This document shows, piece after piece, positions 24,800-33,589 of a DNA stretch of 64,000 bases. Both the position numbers and the translations under genes were made by a program. The notes under the pieces were generated by a model. It was given only the letters and a program-made list of their open reading frames with translations. It was not told the DNA's origin and did not search any database. The stretch is from Leisingera sp. JC1 (GTDB taxonomy: Bacteria; Pseudomonadota; Alphaproteobacteria; Rhodobacterales; Rhodobacteraceae): assembly GCF_001679925.1 (NCBI RefSeq), contig NZ_LYUZ01000001.1, positions 338,210 through 402,209 on the forward strand, written 5' to 3'. How positions within the stretch are numbered: position 1 is the first letter of the stretch; each line of letters opens with the position of its first letter.

Positions 24800-26002
24800 T
24801 TACACGCGTTCGAGGATCAGGGCGGTGCCCTGTCCGACGCCGACGCACATGGTGCAGAGGGCGTACCGCCCGCCAGTGCGCTGCAATTGGTAGGCGGCAG
24901 TCAGCACCAGCCGCGCGCCGGACATGCCGAGCGGGTGGCCCAGTGCAATTGCACCGCCGTTGGGATTAACATGGGGCGCATCGTCCGGAAGGCCAAGCTC
25001 GCGCAGGGTGGCGAGGCCCTGCGAGGCAAACGCTTCGTTCAGTTCGATCACGTCCATCTGTTCGATGGTCAGGCCGGTACGGGCCAGCACCTTGCGGGTG
25101 GCAGGCACCGGGCCGATGCCCATGATGCGCGGCTCGACCCCTGCGGCGGCCATGCCAACGATGCGGGCTATCGGTTTCAGCCCGTTCTTTGCGGCTGCGG
25201 CCTCATTCGCCATCAGGATCGCCGCGGCACCGTCGTTGACGCCAGAGGCATTGCCTGCGGTGACAGTCTTGTCCGGGCCGTTGACGCCCTTGAGGCCTGC
25301 CAGCTTCTCAGCCGAGGTGCCGGGGCGGGGGTGTTCGTCGGTGTCGACCACGATGTCATCGCCCTTGCGCTGGGGGATGGTGACAGGGGTGATCTCGTCC
25401 TGGAAGATGCCGGCCTCATGCGCGGCGGCCCAGCGGGCCTGGCTGCGGGCGGCAAAGGCGTCCTGATCCTCGCGGGAGACACCGTAATCCTCGGCCACGT
25501 TGTCAGCGGTTTGCGGCATCGAGTCGGTGCCGTACATCTTGTCCATCCTCGGGTTCACGAAGCGCCAGCCGATGGTGGTGTCGAAAACTGCATTGGCACG
25601 GGTGAAGGCGGAGGTCGCCTTGGGCATCACAAAAGGCGCGCGGCTCATGCTTTCGACGCCGCCTGCGATGGCCATGTCATAGTCGCCGGCCTTGATGCCG
25701 CGGGACGCCATGCCGACCGCATCCATGCCGGAGGCGCAGAGGCGGTTGATGGTGGTGCCGGGCACAGAAGTGGGCAGGCCTGCCAGCAGCGCCGCCATAC
25801 GGGCCACGTTGCGGTTGCTTTCACCCGCTTGGTTGGCATCGCCCAGGATCACGTCATCCAAGGAGCCCCAGTCCACATCCGGGTTGCGCGCCGCCAGCGC
25901 GGCAATCGGCAGGGCGGCAAGGTCATCGGTACGCACCTGGCTCAACGCGCCGCCGTAGCGGCCGATCGGGGTGCGGGTGGCATCGCAGATGAAAGCATCC
26001 AT
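24800..26002 (-). CDS. pcaF: Beta-ketoadipyl-CoA thiolase
   Basis: 400 aa thiolase. Catalytic residues are C89 (NRLCASGMDAVG), H356 (GGAIALGHPLG) and C386 (CTMCVGVGQG). The start MDAFICDATRTPIGRYGG is characteristic of 3-oxoadipyl-CoA thiolases (PcaF/PaaJ). It cleaves 3-oxoadipyl-CoA or 2,3-dehydroadipyl-derived CoA esters to succinyl-CoA and acetyl-CoA. It heads the operon with paaABCDE, so the PaaJ role is likely. Upstream DNA has possible regulator sites at 26089-26125. Confidence 0.93.
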   Translation of the reverse strand: MDAFICDATRTPIGRYGGALSQVRTDDLAALPIAALAARNPDVDWGSLDDVILGDANQAGESNRNVARMAALLAGLPTSVPGTTINRLCASGMDAVGMASRGIKAGDYDMAIAGGVESMSRAPFVMPKATSAFTRANAVFDTTIGWRFVNPRMDKMYGTDSMPQTADNVAEDYGVSREDQDAFAARSQARWAAAHEAGIFQDEITPVTIPQRKGDDIVVDTDEHPRPGTSAEKLAGLKGVNGPDKTVTAGNASGVNDGAAAILMANEAAAAKNGLKPIARIVGMAAAGVEPRIMGIGPVPATRKVLARTGLTIEQMDVIELNEAFASQGLATLRELGLPDDAPHVNPNGGAIALGHPLGMSGARLVLTAAYQLQRTGGRYALCTMCVGVGQGTALILERV

Positions 26003-26088
26003 GGGTGTTCGCGTCTCCTGTGGCGGCGGCAGGAAAAGCCGACCGTTGGGTCGGTGATACGCCGGAAGATGATTCGCAGCAAGAGAAA

Positions 26089-26125
26089 TGTAACGCAGAT
26101 TTGCGTAGGGAGAAAAAGTTGTAAC
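26089..26125 (-). promoter_or_regulatory. Candidate regulatory sites upstream of the paa operon
   Basis: ACGCA (26093-26097), GATT and TGCGT (26102-26106) form a short inverted repeat. TGTAAC occurs at 26089-26094 and again at 26120-26125, 31 bp apart (about three helical turns). They lie 87-123 bp upstream of the thiolase start. PaaR-type repression is common for paa genes, but no paaR is in the window. Confidence 0.35.
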
Positions 26126-26213
26126 AGATCAGCGCGAAACTTCCCGGGCAGGGGCTGCTCCCGTCCTGCGGGGCTCCCGGCAGCATAGGTGGAAAAGTGA
26201 AAGAGCCGGGCGG

Positions 26214-27839
26214 CTACTGCGGTACTTGTCCGCGGTATTTCGCCGTCAATTCAGGCGCCGCGTCATCAGCCTCATAGACCCCCAGCAGGATACCCTTGCG
26301 CCCTGACTTGCCGCGGCGTGCCTTGATCTGCGTATCCGACAGGGTGATCCGCTGCGACATTCTGAGGCCCCATTCCAGCAACCGGTCGTACATCAGATCT
26401 ATGACCGCCTGATGTGTGGTGTCCTTAGCGAGGTCCACCAGCTCATCCGGGTCATTTTTCATGTCGAACAGCATCGGCCTGAGCCCGCCCTCGGCGTGCA
26501 TGAATTTCCAGCGTTTGTCTGTCACCATGAACAGCCGCGCATCCTTCGGCTCCAGCCCCAGCTTTTCGCAGAGCGGCATGGTGGAATAATCGAACTCGGC
26601 AATGGCATATTCCCGCCACTCCGGTTTTTCACCGCGCAGGAACGGCATCAAGGAGCGCCCTTCCAGGATATGCGGCGCAGGTTCACCGCCCGCCGCCTCC
26701 AGAAACGTAGGCAACAGGTCGATCGCCTCCACCAGCTCATCGCAGGTGGTGCCGCGTGTCGCATCGGCCTCTGCGCGCGGGTCATGGATGATCAGCGGCA
26801 CCTTGATAGAGGGTTCGTGGAACAGGTTCTTTTCGCCCAGCCAGTGATCGCCAAGGTAGTCGCCATGGTCCGATGTCACCACAATCATGGTGTCCTGCAT
26901 CCGGCCGGTTTCCTCAAGCCAGGCGAACAGCCGTCCCATCTGGTCATCGGCCTGCTTGATCAGCCCCATATAGGCGGGGATCACCTTTGCCCGCACTTCG
27001 TCACGGCTGAAGGTCTTGCCGATCTGGTTGTTCATCATGCCGTCGAAAACGGGATGTGCGTCTTCCCGCTCCGCCTCGGAGCGCACCACCGGCAGCACAT
27101 GCTCCGGCCCGTACATGTCGTGATAGGGCGCAGGCACGATGTAGGGCCAATGCGGCTTGATATAGCTGAGGTGCGCGCACCACGGCCCCTCGGCCTGCTC
27201 GATGAACGCCATGGCCTGAGTGGTCAGCCAGGGTGTTTCGCTGTCTTCCTCGGCGACATTGGCAGGCTTGTCCGCATTGACCATGAACCAGCCGGACGCG
27301 ATGTCATTGCCCTCGACCCCGGCATTGGCAAAGTCGTTCCAGGGGTTCTCACCGGGATACCCCTTGTTCTTAAGATATTCATTATAGGGGCTGCGCTTGC
27401 TGTCATAGAAGCCGTCCGGCCCTTCCGCCCACAGCCCGTCGTCGCGCACGTAAGGGTCAAAGCCGCATTCCGACTGGCGCACGCCGATCACGCTGTCCGG
27501 TGCCAGCCCCAGCCGCTGCATGCCGTCGGCATCCGCAACCATATGGGTCTTGCCGATCAGGTGACAGCCCATTCCTGCCTTGCGCAGGTGGTCGCCCATC
27601 GTCCACTCGCCCACCCGCAGCGGGTAGCTGTTGAACTGCACCCCATGGCTGGAGGGGTAGCGCCCGGTATAGCTCGACATCCGCGACGACCCGCAGGTCG
27701 GTGACTGCACATAGGCGCGGGTGAAGCGCACGCCCCTGGCGGCCAGCCCGTCGATATGCGGTGTCTGCAAGTGCGGATGGCCCGCGCAGCTCAGGTAGTC
27801 GAACCGCAACTGGTCGAACATGATATAGAGGATGTTCAT
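26214..27839 (-). CDS. Sulfatase / phosphonate monoester hydrolase family protein
   Basis: 541 aa alkaline-phosphatase-superfamily enzyme. The active-site motif is C-G-S-S-R (C49-R53) followed by TGR (58-60), fitting CxSxR, where Cys is converted to formylglycine. Metal ligands are D9-Q10 near the start and VVTSDHGDYLGDH near residue 330. There is no signal peptide, so it is cytoplasmic. The D-Q start and the blocks GLIKQADDQMGRLFAWLEETG and MLFDMKNDPDELVDLA resemble phosphonate monoester hydrolases and promiscuous arylsulfatases more than exported sulfatases. No transporter is adjacent. It is divergent from a GNAT gene. Confidence 0.85.
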   Translation of the reverse strand: MNILYIMFDQLRFDYLSCAGHPHLQTPHIDGLAARGVRFTRAYVQSPTCGSSRMSSYTGRYPSSHGVQFNSYPLRVGEWTMGDHLRKAGMGCHLIGKTHMVADADGMQRLGLAPDSVIGVRQSECGFDPYVRDDGLWAEGPDGFYDSKRSPYNEYLKNKGYPGENPWNDFANAGVEGNDIASGWFMVNADKPANVAEEDSETPWLTTQAMAFIEQAEGPWCAHLSYIKPHWPYIVPAPYHDMYGPEHVLPVVRSEAEREDAHPVFDGMMNNQIGKTFSRDEVRAKVIPAYMGLIKQADDQMGRLFAWLEETGRMQDTMIVVTSDHGDYLGDHWLGEKNLFHEPSIKVPLIIHDPRAEADATRGTTCDELVEAIDLLPTFLEAAGGEPAPHILEGRSLMPFLRGEKPEWREYAIAEFDYSTMPLCEKLGLEPKDARLFMVTDKRWKFMHAEGGLRPMLFDMKNDPDELVDLAKDTTHQAVIDLMYDRLLEWGLRMSQRITLSDTQIKARRGKSGRKGILLGVYEADDAAPELTAKYRGQVPQ

Positions 27840-27966
27840 TAGCGCCTCCCGCTCAGTGCTGCAGTGTTAATAAACAAGTGAAGCAATTTTGGCGAGCGGG
27901 TCTTCTTGACGGAACCCGCTTCAGCCTGAACTATGGCGCCTGTTTTTTCTATTCCCATCGGCATTC

Positions 27967-28497
27967 ATGACCCCTTCATCAATCCCCGCCGCAATCCGTC
28001 CTGCCGGAATGGATGACTGCTCCAGTCTGGCTGCCCTGTCGATCGAGGTCTGGACCGGCACCTATCTGCGCAATGGCATCAACGGGCACTTTGCAGACTA
28101 TGTGCTGGACCACTACACCCCTGCGCATTTTGCCGAAGCCTTGCAAAATCCGGCCGAGCAACTGCTGGTCTCGCAGAACCGGGACGGCATCGACGGCTAT
28201 ATCCGTGTCTCACACGGGCGGCCAAGCCCGGCTGGCGGGGCTTCGCACACCGAAATCTCCACGTTCTATGTCCAGCCGCGGCACCAAGGGCACGGCATCG
28301 GGATCCGCCTGTTGCAAGCCGGGCTGCAGCTCTGCCGGTCGAACGGCTGGGACGCCCCTTGGCTGACCAGCAATTCGGAGAACTCCCGCGCGATCTCTTT
28401 CTATTTGCGCAACGGGTTTGAACATGCGGGCCTGACCGGTTTCAGGATCAATGACGCCGAATACGTCAACGACGTGCTGCAGTATCGCTCCCTTTGA
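27967..28497 (+). CDS. GNAT-family N-acetyltransferase
   Basis: 176 aa. The acetyl-CoA motif A is FYVQPRHQGHGIGIRLLQAG (about 99-118), with Q/R-x-x-G-x-G/A form, followed by AISFYLRNGFEHAG. The N-terminal part has IEVWTGTYLRNGI, which resembles YhbS/PaiA-like small-molecule acetyltransferases; PaiA acts on polyamines. The substrate is unknown. It is single, divergent to the sulfatase and convergent with the aminotransferase. The 146-bp gap after it contains only short palindromes (GAAGC/GCTTC and CCCGGG pairs near 28565-28625). Confidence 0.8.
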   Translation: MTPSSIPAAIRPAGMDDCSSLAALSIEVWTGTYLRNGINGHFADYVLDHYTPAHFAEALQNPAEQLLVSQNRDGIDGYIRVSHGRPSPAGGASHTEISTFYVQPRHQGHGIGIRLLQAGLQLCRSNGWDAPWLTSNSENSRAISFYLRNGFEHAGLTGFRINDAEYVNDVLQYRSL

Positions 28498-28643
28498 AGC
28501 CCTGAATCCAAATCAGCAACTGCATCTCCAATATGCGAGCGCTGCGGAGACGAGCGGGGCTGAAGCATGTGCTTCGGGCCCGTCATGGCATCTGGTGGCA
28601 CCCGGGTCTGACGGCCCGGGCGCAGAACCGTTTGGTCCTAAGG

Positions 28644-29999
28644 TCAGCTCACTGCTGCAAAGCCTGCATCAAGGGCGGAGAGGATGGTGTCCGCCTCCGC
28701 CTCGCTCAGCACCAGCGGCGGCGACAGGATGATGTTGGGGCCGGAGACCCGGACCATAGCGCCTGCCTCATAAGCGGCTTCCTGCAGTTTGCCGATGGTC
28801 TTCTTGTCTACGGCTGTCTTGGCAGCGCGGGCGGAAACCAGCTCCAGCGCGCACATCAGGCCGTGGCCGCCGCGGACATCGCCGATCAGCTCGTATTTCT
28901 GCTGAAGCGCCAGCAGGCCCTGGTGGATCTGGGTGCCGCGTGCAGCGGCGTTTTCTGTCACGTTCAAGCGAAGTGTTTCTTCGAGGCAGGCAAGGGCTGC
29001 GGCAGCGCCAACAGGATGGCCGGAGTAGGTGTAGCCGTGTCCGATGGCCGCCTTGCCCGTGTTGTCCTTCTCGAAGGTCTCGGTCATATGATCCGCGATC
29101 ATCACCGCGCCAAAGGGGAAGTATCCGTTGGTGATCGCCTTGGCCGTTGCCATCATGTCCGGCTGCACGCCCCAGTGGCGTGATCCGCTCCATGATCCGG
29201 TGCGTCCGAAGGCGGTAATCACCTCATCCGCGATCAGCAGGATGCCGTGTTTGGAGCAGATGTCGCGCACGCCGGGCATGAAGCTGGAATGCGGCGGGAT
29301 CACGCCGCCGGCCCCCAGGATGGGTTCCATGATGAAGGCGGCGATGGTGCCTGCGCCCTGGAAGGCGATCTCATCCTCCAGCGCTTGCAGGCAGAGCTGG
29401 GCCAGGCGTTCCGGATCGGTCTCGTTGAAGGGATTGCGGTAGGTGTAGGGCGCCGGGATGTGAAAGCAGCCGGGCAGCAGCGGTTCGTACTGGGTGCGGA
29501 AGTTTGCGTTGCCATTCACCGAAGCCCCACCCATGTGGGTGCCATGGTAGCCCTTCTTGAGGCTCAGGAACTTGGTGCGGCCTTCCTCGCCGCGGATCTT
29601 GTGGTACTGGCGCGCGAGGCGCAGGGCGGTTTCCACCGAATCCGAGCCGCCAGAGGTAAAAAAGGCGCGGGTGAGCCCGTCGGGTGCAAAGAACTTGCGC
29701 AGTTCTTCTGCCAGCTGGATTACCTGGTCATTGGTGGTGCCGCGGAAGGTGGAGTAATAAGGAAGCACGTCCAGTTGCGCGGCAATCGCGTCCTTCACCG
29801 GCTGGCAGGAAAAGCCGAGGTTCACGTTCCACAGGCCGCCAACCGCATCGACCACCTCATGCCCGTCGATGTCGGTGATCTTCACCCCCTGTGCAGAGGT
29901 AATGATGGCAGGCGGGTTGGCCAGGCTGTCGCCAGGGTGCGTCATGGGGTGCCACAGGGATCTGGCGTTGTGTTCTTTCAGAAAGTTGGAGTCTTTCAT
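28644..29999 (-). CDS. Class III omega-aminotransferase
   Basis: 451 aa PLP fold-type I transaminase. The PLP lysine is K287 in MATAKAITNGYFPFGAVM and the cofactor aspartate is D258 in IADEVITAFGRTG. The SGGSDSVETALRLARQYH block binds phosphate. It resembles omega-amino acid:pyruvate transaminases (beta-alanine, taurine, putrescine or GABA groups); the amine donor is not decided by sequence. It lies 44 bp after the IclR gene on the same strand, so it is probably co-transcribed with and controlled by it. Confidence 0.88.
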   Translation of the reverse strand: MKDSNFLKEHNARSLWHPMTHPGDSLANPPAIITSAQGVKITDIDGHEVVDAVGGLWNVNLGFSCQPVKDAIAAQLDVLPYYSTFRGTTNDQVIQLAEELRKFFAPDGLTRAFFTSGGSDSVETALRLARQYHKIRGEEGRTKFLSLKKGYHGTHMGGASVNGNANFRTQYEPLLPGCFHIPAPYTYRNPFNETDPERLAQLCLQALEDEIAFQGAGTIAAFIMEPILGAGGVIPPHSSFMPGVRDICSKHGILLIADEVITAFGRTGSWSGSRHWGVQPDMMATAKAITNGYFPFGAVMIADHMTETFEKDNTGKAAIGHGYTYSGHPVGAAAALACLEETLRLNVTENAAARGTQIHQGLLALQQKYELIGDVRGGHGLMCALELVSARAAKTAVDKKTIGKLQEAAYEAGAMVRVSGPNIILSPPLVLSEAEADTILSALDAGFAAVS

Positions 30000-30043
30000 G
30001 GAGGCAGCTCCTGGTTTCGGCCCGGCTTGGGCCGGTGAGGGGG

Positions 30044-30823
30044 TCAGGCGGTTTCGTCCTGCGGGTAGTCCGCAGGGGCGGACCCGCCGATGCGGTGGGT
30101 AAGGGTGGCGCCTGCACGGCGCAGGGCCGCCGGGATCAGCTGTTTCTGCTCTGCGGTCATGCGGGAGGCGGGGGCGGCCACCGCCAGGGCGCCGATTACC
30201 TTGCGGTCCGGGTCAAAGACCGGAACTGCATGGGAATGAACGTCTTCTTCAAACCCGCCGACAGACACGGCAATGCCGCTTTTGCGGATGCCGGCAAGCT
30301 GAGCGCGGATTTTCTGCGGATCTGTGATGGTTTCCGGAGTGCGGGCCCCCAGCGGCTGGGACAGTATGGTCTCGGCAAAGTCCGGTTCGGCATAGGCCAG
30401 AACTGCCATGCCGGAGCTGGTGCCATGGAACGTCAGCACCTTGGCGTCCTCCATCATCACCCTGGTGGCGTTGCGCGGTGAATAGGCGTGTGACAGCGAA
30501 TTGAGCTGGCTGCCTTGCAGCAGAGACAGGTGGCTGGTTTCGCCGGTTTCATCGCTTAAATCACGCAGCACCTGGCGGGAAACGGAGAGGATTGGCACCG
30601 CGGCCTCACGCAGGGCTGCAAGACGCAGAACCTGGGGCCCCAGCCGGTAAGAGCGGTCGCTGCCCGTCTGTTCTACAAAGCCCGATTCCTGAAGTTCGTT
30701 CATAAGCCGGTAGACGGTTGCCTTGTTCATCCCGGACAGGCGCGTGAGGTCGCTGAGCCCGATCCCGGTCCGGCCGTGATTGAAAAATGTCAGCAGTGAC
30801 AAGGCTTTGGATACAGTTCCCAT
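30044..30823 (-). CDS. IclR-family transcriptional regulator
   Basis: 259 aa from ATG 30823. The N-terminal winged HTH (about 1-62) has LSDLTRLSGMNKATVYRLMNEL, and the C-terminal GAF-like effector domain has GGFEEDVHSHAVPVFDPDRKVIGALAVAAP. The longer open frame to 31000 is rejected because it would translate through the operator palindrome. It is probably autoregulated through inverted repeats at 30932-30955 and probably controls the downstream aminotransferase. It is divergent to the fadJ-like gene with a 477-bp intergenic region. Confidence 0.9.
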   Translation of the reverse strand: MGTVSKALSLLTFFNHGRTGIGLSDLTRLSGMNKATVYRLMNELQESGFVEQTGSDRSYRLGPQVLRLAALREAAVPILSVSRQVLRDLSDETGETSHLSLLQGSQLNSLSHAYSPRNATRVMMEDAKVLTFHGTSSGMAVLAYAEPDFAETILSQPLGARTPETITDPQKIRAQLAGIRKSGIAVSVGGFEEDVHSHAVPVFDPDRKVIGALAVAAPASRMTAEQKQLIPAALRRAGATLTHRIGGSAPADYPQDETA

Positions 30824-30931
30824 GCGCTTGTTGAAGCTCCCTGTTTGAACTGTCCGGGCGATCTCTCCTGCGCCGGCGGTCCCGTGATGCGGTTTAAATG
30901 ACAGATGCGAGGTTTGTTTGTCAATAAAATA

Positions 30932-30955
30932 AACCAATGGTTCATTTAATGAACC
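30932..30955. promoter_or_regulatory. Overlapping palindromes, likely IclR operator
   Basis: AACCA-A-TGGTT (30932-30942) overlaps GGTTCATT-T-AATGAACC (30939-30955), the latter a perfect inverted repeat with eight-base arms. The pair lies about 110 bp upstream of the IclR start in the divergent region 30824-31300. The size and form suit an IclR-family dimer or tetramer site. Confidence 0.65.
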
Positions 30956-31132
30956 GACGAGTTGGGCTGGGCCGTGACGAGCGAGGGGGCCGCAAGGCAA
31001 CAGTTTGGCGGCGGCAGTGATTAGGGCTGCAAGGCGCGAGGCGGATAGCCAAGCCAGGAATCCGGGTGCGCCGCGGCAGAAGCCTGGACTGCTGGATAAT
31101 ATGTTTCAAAAAGTTTTCATTTCTTTCAGATT

Positions 31133-31158
31133 CTGTTACGCAACTGCCAGCGTAACAG
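31133..31158. promoter_or_regulatory. Inverted repeat upstream of the fadJ-like gene
   Basis: CTGTTACGC (31133-31141) and GCGTAACAG (31150-31158) are perfect nine-base arms around an eight-base spacer, 142 bp before the fadJ-like start. It could be an operator of a fatty-acid or acyl-CoA regulator, or an mRNA leader hairpin. The rest of the 477-bp intergenic region shows nothing else distinct. Confidence 0.5.
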
Positions 31159-31300
31159 GCCGCTGGGCAACTGAGCGCCGCGACGCGGGGTTTGCTGGCC
31201 TTCGGCCGCCATTGGGGCTTGGCGCCGGTCCAGGTGCTGTGCCTAATCTGTTGGGAGCCGGGCGCAGGCACTGCCGCCGCGGAAGAGAGAGGAAAACCGG

Positions 31301-33391
31301 ATGAGTGAAGCCATTGCATATGAGCGCGTGGGCGATATTGCCGTTTTGAAGGCGCAGAACCCGCCTGTGAATGCGCTGGGCATTGATGTGCGCAAAGGGC
31401 TGCTAACCGGAGTCGAGCGCGCCGAAGAAGAGGGCGCAAAGGCGGTGCTGATTTACGGTGATGATAAAACCTATTTCGCCGGTGCCGATATCCACGAATT
31501 CGGCAGACCGCCGCAGGAACCCTATCTGCCGGGCCTGTGCAGCCGGATAGAGGCCTCGCCGCTGATCGTCGTGTCTGCCATGCACGGCACGGCGCTGGGC
31601 GGCGGGCTGGAGGTGGCCTTGTCCTCGCATTACCGGATTGCAGTGCCTTCAGCGAAGATGGGGTTGCCTGAGGTCAACCTGGGCATCCTGCCCGGGGCGG
31701 GCGGCACCCAGCGGCTGCCGCGGCTGGCGGGGACCGAGGCGGCGCTGGAGATGATCACCTCGGGCCGCCACTTCGGCGCGGCTGAGGCGCTGGACAAGGG
31801 CATCATCGACCGCATCGAAGAGGGCGAGCCGCGCGAGATCGGCCTCGTCTATACGCAGGAGCTGCTGGATGCGGGCGCGCAGCGCCGGGCGGTCGGGGAA
31901 ATGCCTGCTCCGGAAGCCGTGGATTTTGACGCGGTCTATGAAGCGACGTTGAAGAAAGGCCGCGGCCAGTTGTCTCCGGCAACAGCCGTGCGCGCGGTAC
32001 AGGCCGCGGCTGAGGCGGAGAGCTTTGAAGCCGGCCTTAAGCGCGAGCGCGCGCTGTTCACAGAACTGATGGAATCGGATCAGCGGCAGGGGCTGATCCA
32101 CGCCTTCTTCTCGGAACGTGCGGTCAGCAAGCTGCCGGAGCTGGAAGGTATCGAACCCCGCGAGGTTGCCGCAATGGGGGTGATCGGCGGCGGCACTATG
32201 GGTGCGGGCATCGCCACCGCGGCGCTGCTGGCCGGGTTGCCGGTGGTTCTGATCGAGATGACTGATGAGGGTGTTGCCGCCGCGCGCGGCCGGATCGAGG
32301 GCAACCTGCAAGGTGCCCTGAAACGGGGCAAAATTACCCAGGCGCAATTTGATCGGCTGACCGGTGAGGCGCTGACAGTGTCCACGGATTACGCGGCACT
32401 GGAACAGGTGGATCTGGTGGTCGAGGCCGTGTTTGAGGACATGGGCGTCAAGCGCGAGGTCTTTGGCAAGCTCGACGCCCACTGCAAGCAGGGGGCGGTG
32501 CTGGCGACCAATACGTCTTATCTGGATGTGGATGAGATCGCCGCAGCAACCTCCCGCCCGCAGGATGTGATCGGACTGCATTTCTTCTCGCCCGCGCATG
32601 TGATGAAGCTGCTGGAGGTTGTGGTCGCGGAAAAGACCGCGCCGGAGGTTCTGGCCACCGGCTTTGCCCTCGGCAAGCGGCTGAAGAAGGTGGCGGTGCG
32701 GTCCGGCATCTGCGACGGGTTCATCGGCAACCGGATCATGAACGCCTACCGCAAGGCGGCGGAATATGTGGTGCTGGATGGCGCTTCGCCCTATCAGGTG
32801 GACAAGGCGGTGACCGGGTTCGGTTTCCCGATGGGGCCGTTTGCCATGGGCGATCTGGCGGGGCTGGACATCAACTGGGCCGCCCGCAAGCGCCGTGCGC
32901 CGACGCGGGATCCGCGCGAACGGGTGCCGCGGTTCTACGAGATGCTCTGTGAGGGCGGCGATTTCGGCCAGAAGACCGGCAAGGGCTTTTATGTCTACGA
33001 GGAAGGCAAGCGGGGCGGTGTACCGAACCCGGAGGTGGCGGAGCTGATTGCCAAAGACCAGGAGCAGCAGGGCGTGGCCCCGCGGGATTTCTCAGACGCG
33101 GAGGTCCTGCGCCGCTACATGTGCGCCATGGTCAACGAGGCCGCCAAGGTAGTGGGCGAGGGCATCGCCCGGCGCCCGCTGGATGTGGATATGGTGATGC
33201 TGTTCGGCTACGGATTCCCGCGCTTCTGGGGCGGGCCGCTGAAATGGGCCGATCTGCAGGGGCTGGACGGCATCCTGACCGATATCAAGGCCTATGCGGA
33301 AGAGGACAGTTTCTTCTGGCAGCCGGCGCCGCTGCTGGAGCAGCTGGTGGCTGAGCGCAAAACCTTCGACGACCTGAACAAAGGCGTCTAG
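31301..33391 (+). CDS. fadJ: Fused enoyl-CoA hydratase / 3-hydroxyacyl-CoA dehydrogenase
   Basis: 696 aa two-step beta-oxidation enzyme. The N-terminal crotonase domain (about 1-190) has the oxyanion block HGTALGGGLEVALSSHYRIA and GLPEVNLGILPGAGGTQRLPRL. The NAD-binding domain (about 295-475) begins MGVIGGGTMGAGIATAALLAG, followed by HFFSPAHVMKLLEVV. Two C-terminal 3HCDH helical domains end near 690. No thiolase follows, so it acts with a thiolase encoded elsewhere. A GAGAGG ribosome site precedes ATG 31301. FadB and FadJ cannot be separated from sequence alone; the size and lone position suit roseobacter FadJ-like proteins. Confidence 0.9.
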   Translation: MSEAIAYERVGDIAVLKAQNPPVNALGIDVRKGLLTGVERAEEEGAKAVLIYGDDKTYFAGADIHEFGRPPQEPYLPGLCSRIEASPLIVVSAMHGTALGGGLEVALSSHYRIAVPSAKMGLPEVNLGILPGAGGTQRLPRLAGTEAALEMITSGRHFGAAEALDKGIIDRIEEGEPREIGLVYTQELLDAGAQRRAVGEMPAPEAVDFDAVYEATLKKGRGQLSPATAVRAVQAAAEAESFEAGLKRERALFTELMESDQRQGLIHAFFSERAVSKLPELEGIEPREVAAMGVIGGGTMGAGIATAALLAGLPVVLIEMTDEGVAAARGRIEGNLQGALKRGKITQAQFDRLTGEALTVSTDYAALEQVDLVVEAVFEDMGVKREVFGKLDAHCKQGAVLATNTSYLDVDEIAAATSRPQDVIGLHFFSPAHVMKLLEVVVAEKTAPEVLATGFALGKRLKKVAVRSGICDGFIGNRIMNAYRKAAEYVVLDGASPYQVDKAVTGFGFPMGPFAMGDLAGLDINWAARKRRAPTRDPRERVPRFYEMLCEGGDFGQKTGKGFYVYEEGKRGGVPNPEVAELIAKDQEQQGVAPRDFSDAEVLRRYMCAMVNEAAKVVGEGIARRPLDVDMVMLFGYGFPRFWGGPLKWADLQGLDGILTDIKAYAEEDSFFWQPAPLLEQLVAERKTFDDLNKGV

Positions 33392-33437
33392 GCAAGCCTG
33401 CCGCGCCCCTCCGGCCCGTCGAGGGCCATCGGGGCGG

Positions 33438-33456
33438 GGCCCGGCGGTACCGGGCC
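33438..33456 (+). terminator. GC hairpin after the fadJ-like gene
   Basis: GGCCCGG (33438-33444), loop CGGTA, CCGGGCC (33450-33456), 47 bp beyond the stop and without a T-tract. Together with the palindromic repeat that follows, it probably closes the two convergent transcripts. Confidence 0.4.
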
Positions 33457-33488
33457 GGGCGCGGAAACGCTGGCCGTATTACGAAAAT

Positions 33489-33522
33489 AGCGCCGCGCGG
33501 AACGCGCGGCGCTTGGCCCAAC
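33489..33522. repeat. GCGC palindromic repeat, copy 5
   Basis: AGCGCCGCGCG (33489-33499), loop GAA, CGCGCGGCGCT (33503-33513): an 11-bp perfect stem. GGCCCAAC follows at 33515-33522. It lies in the convergent gap between fadJ and rpe. Confidence 0.75.
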
Positions 33523-33589
33523 AAGAGCGGCGCATTCAGGATGCGCCTGGCGATTGACGGGAGTTCCCCGTGCCTTAGGCCGAGTTGCC

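Noticed and set aside
30824-31000. Extended start for the IclR regulator
   Set aside because: The extension passes through the palindromic operator and is unlike the family N-terminus, which begins at ATG 30823.
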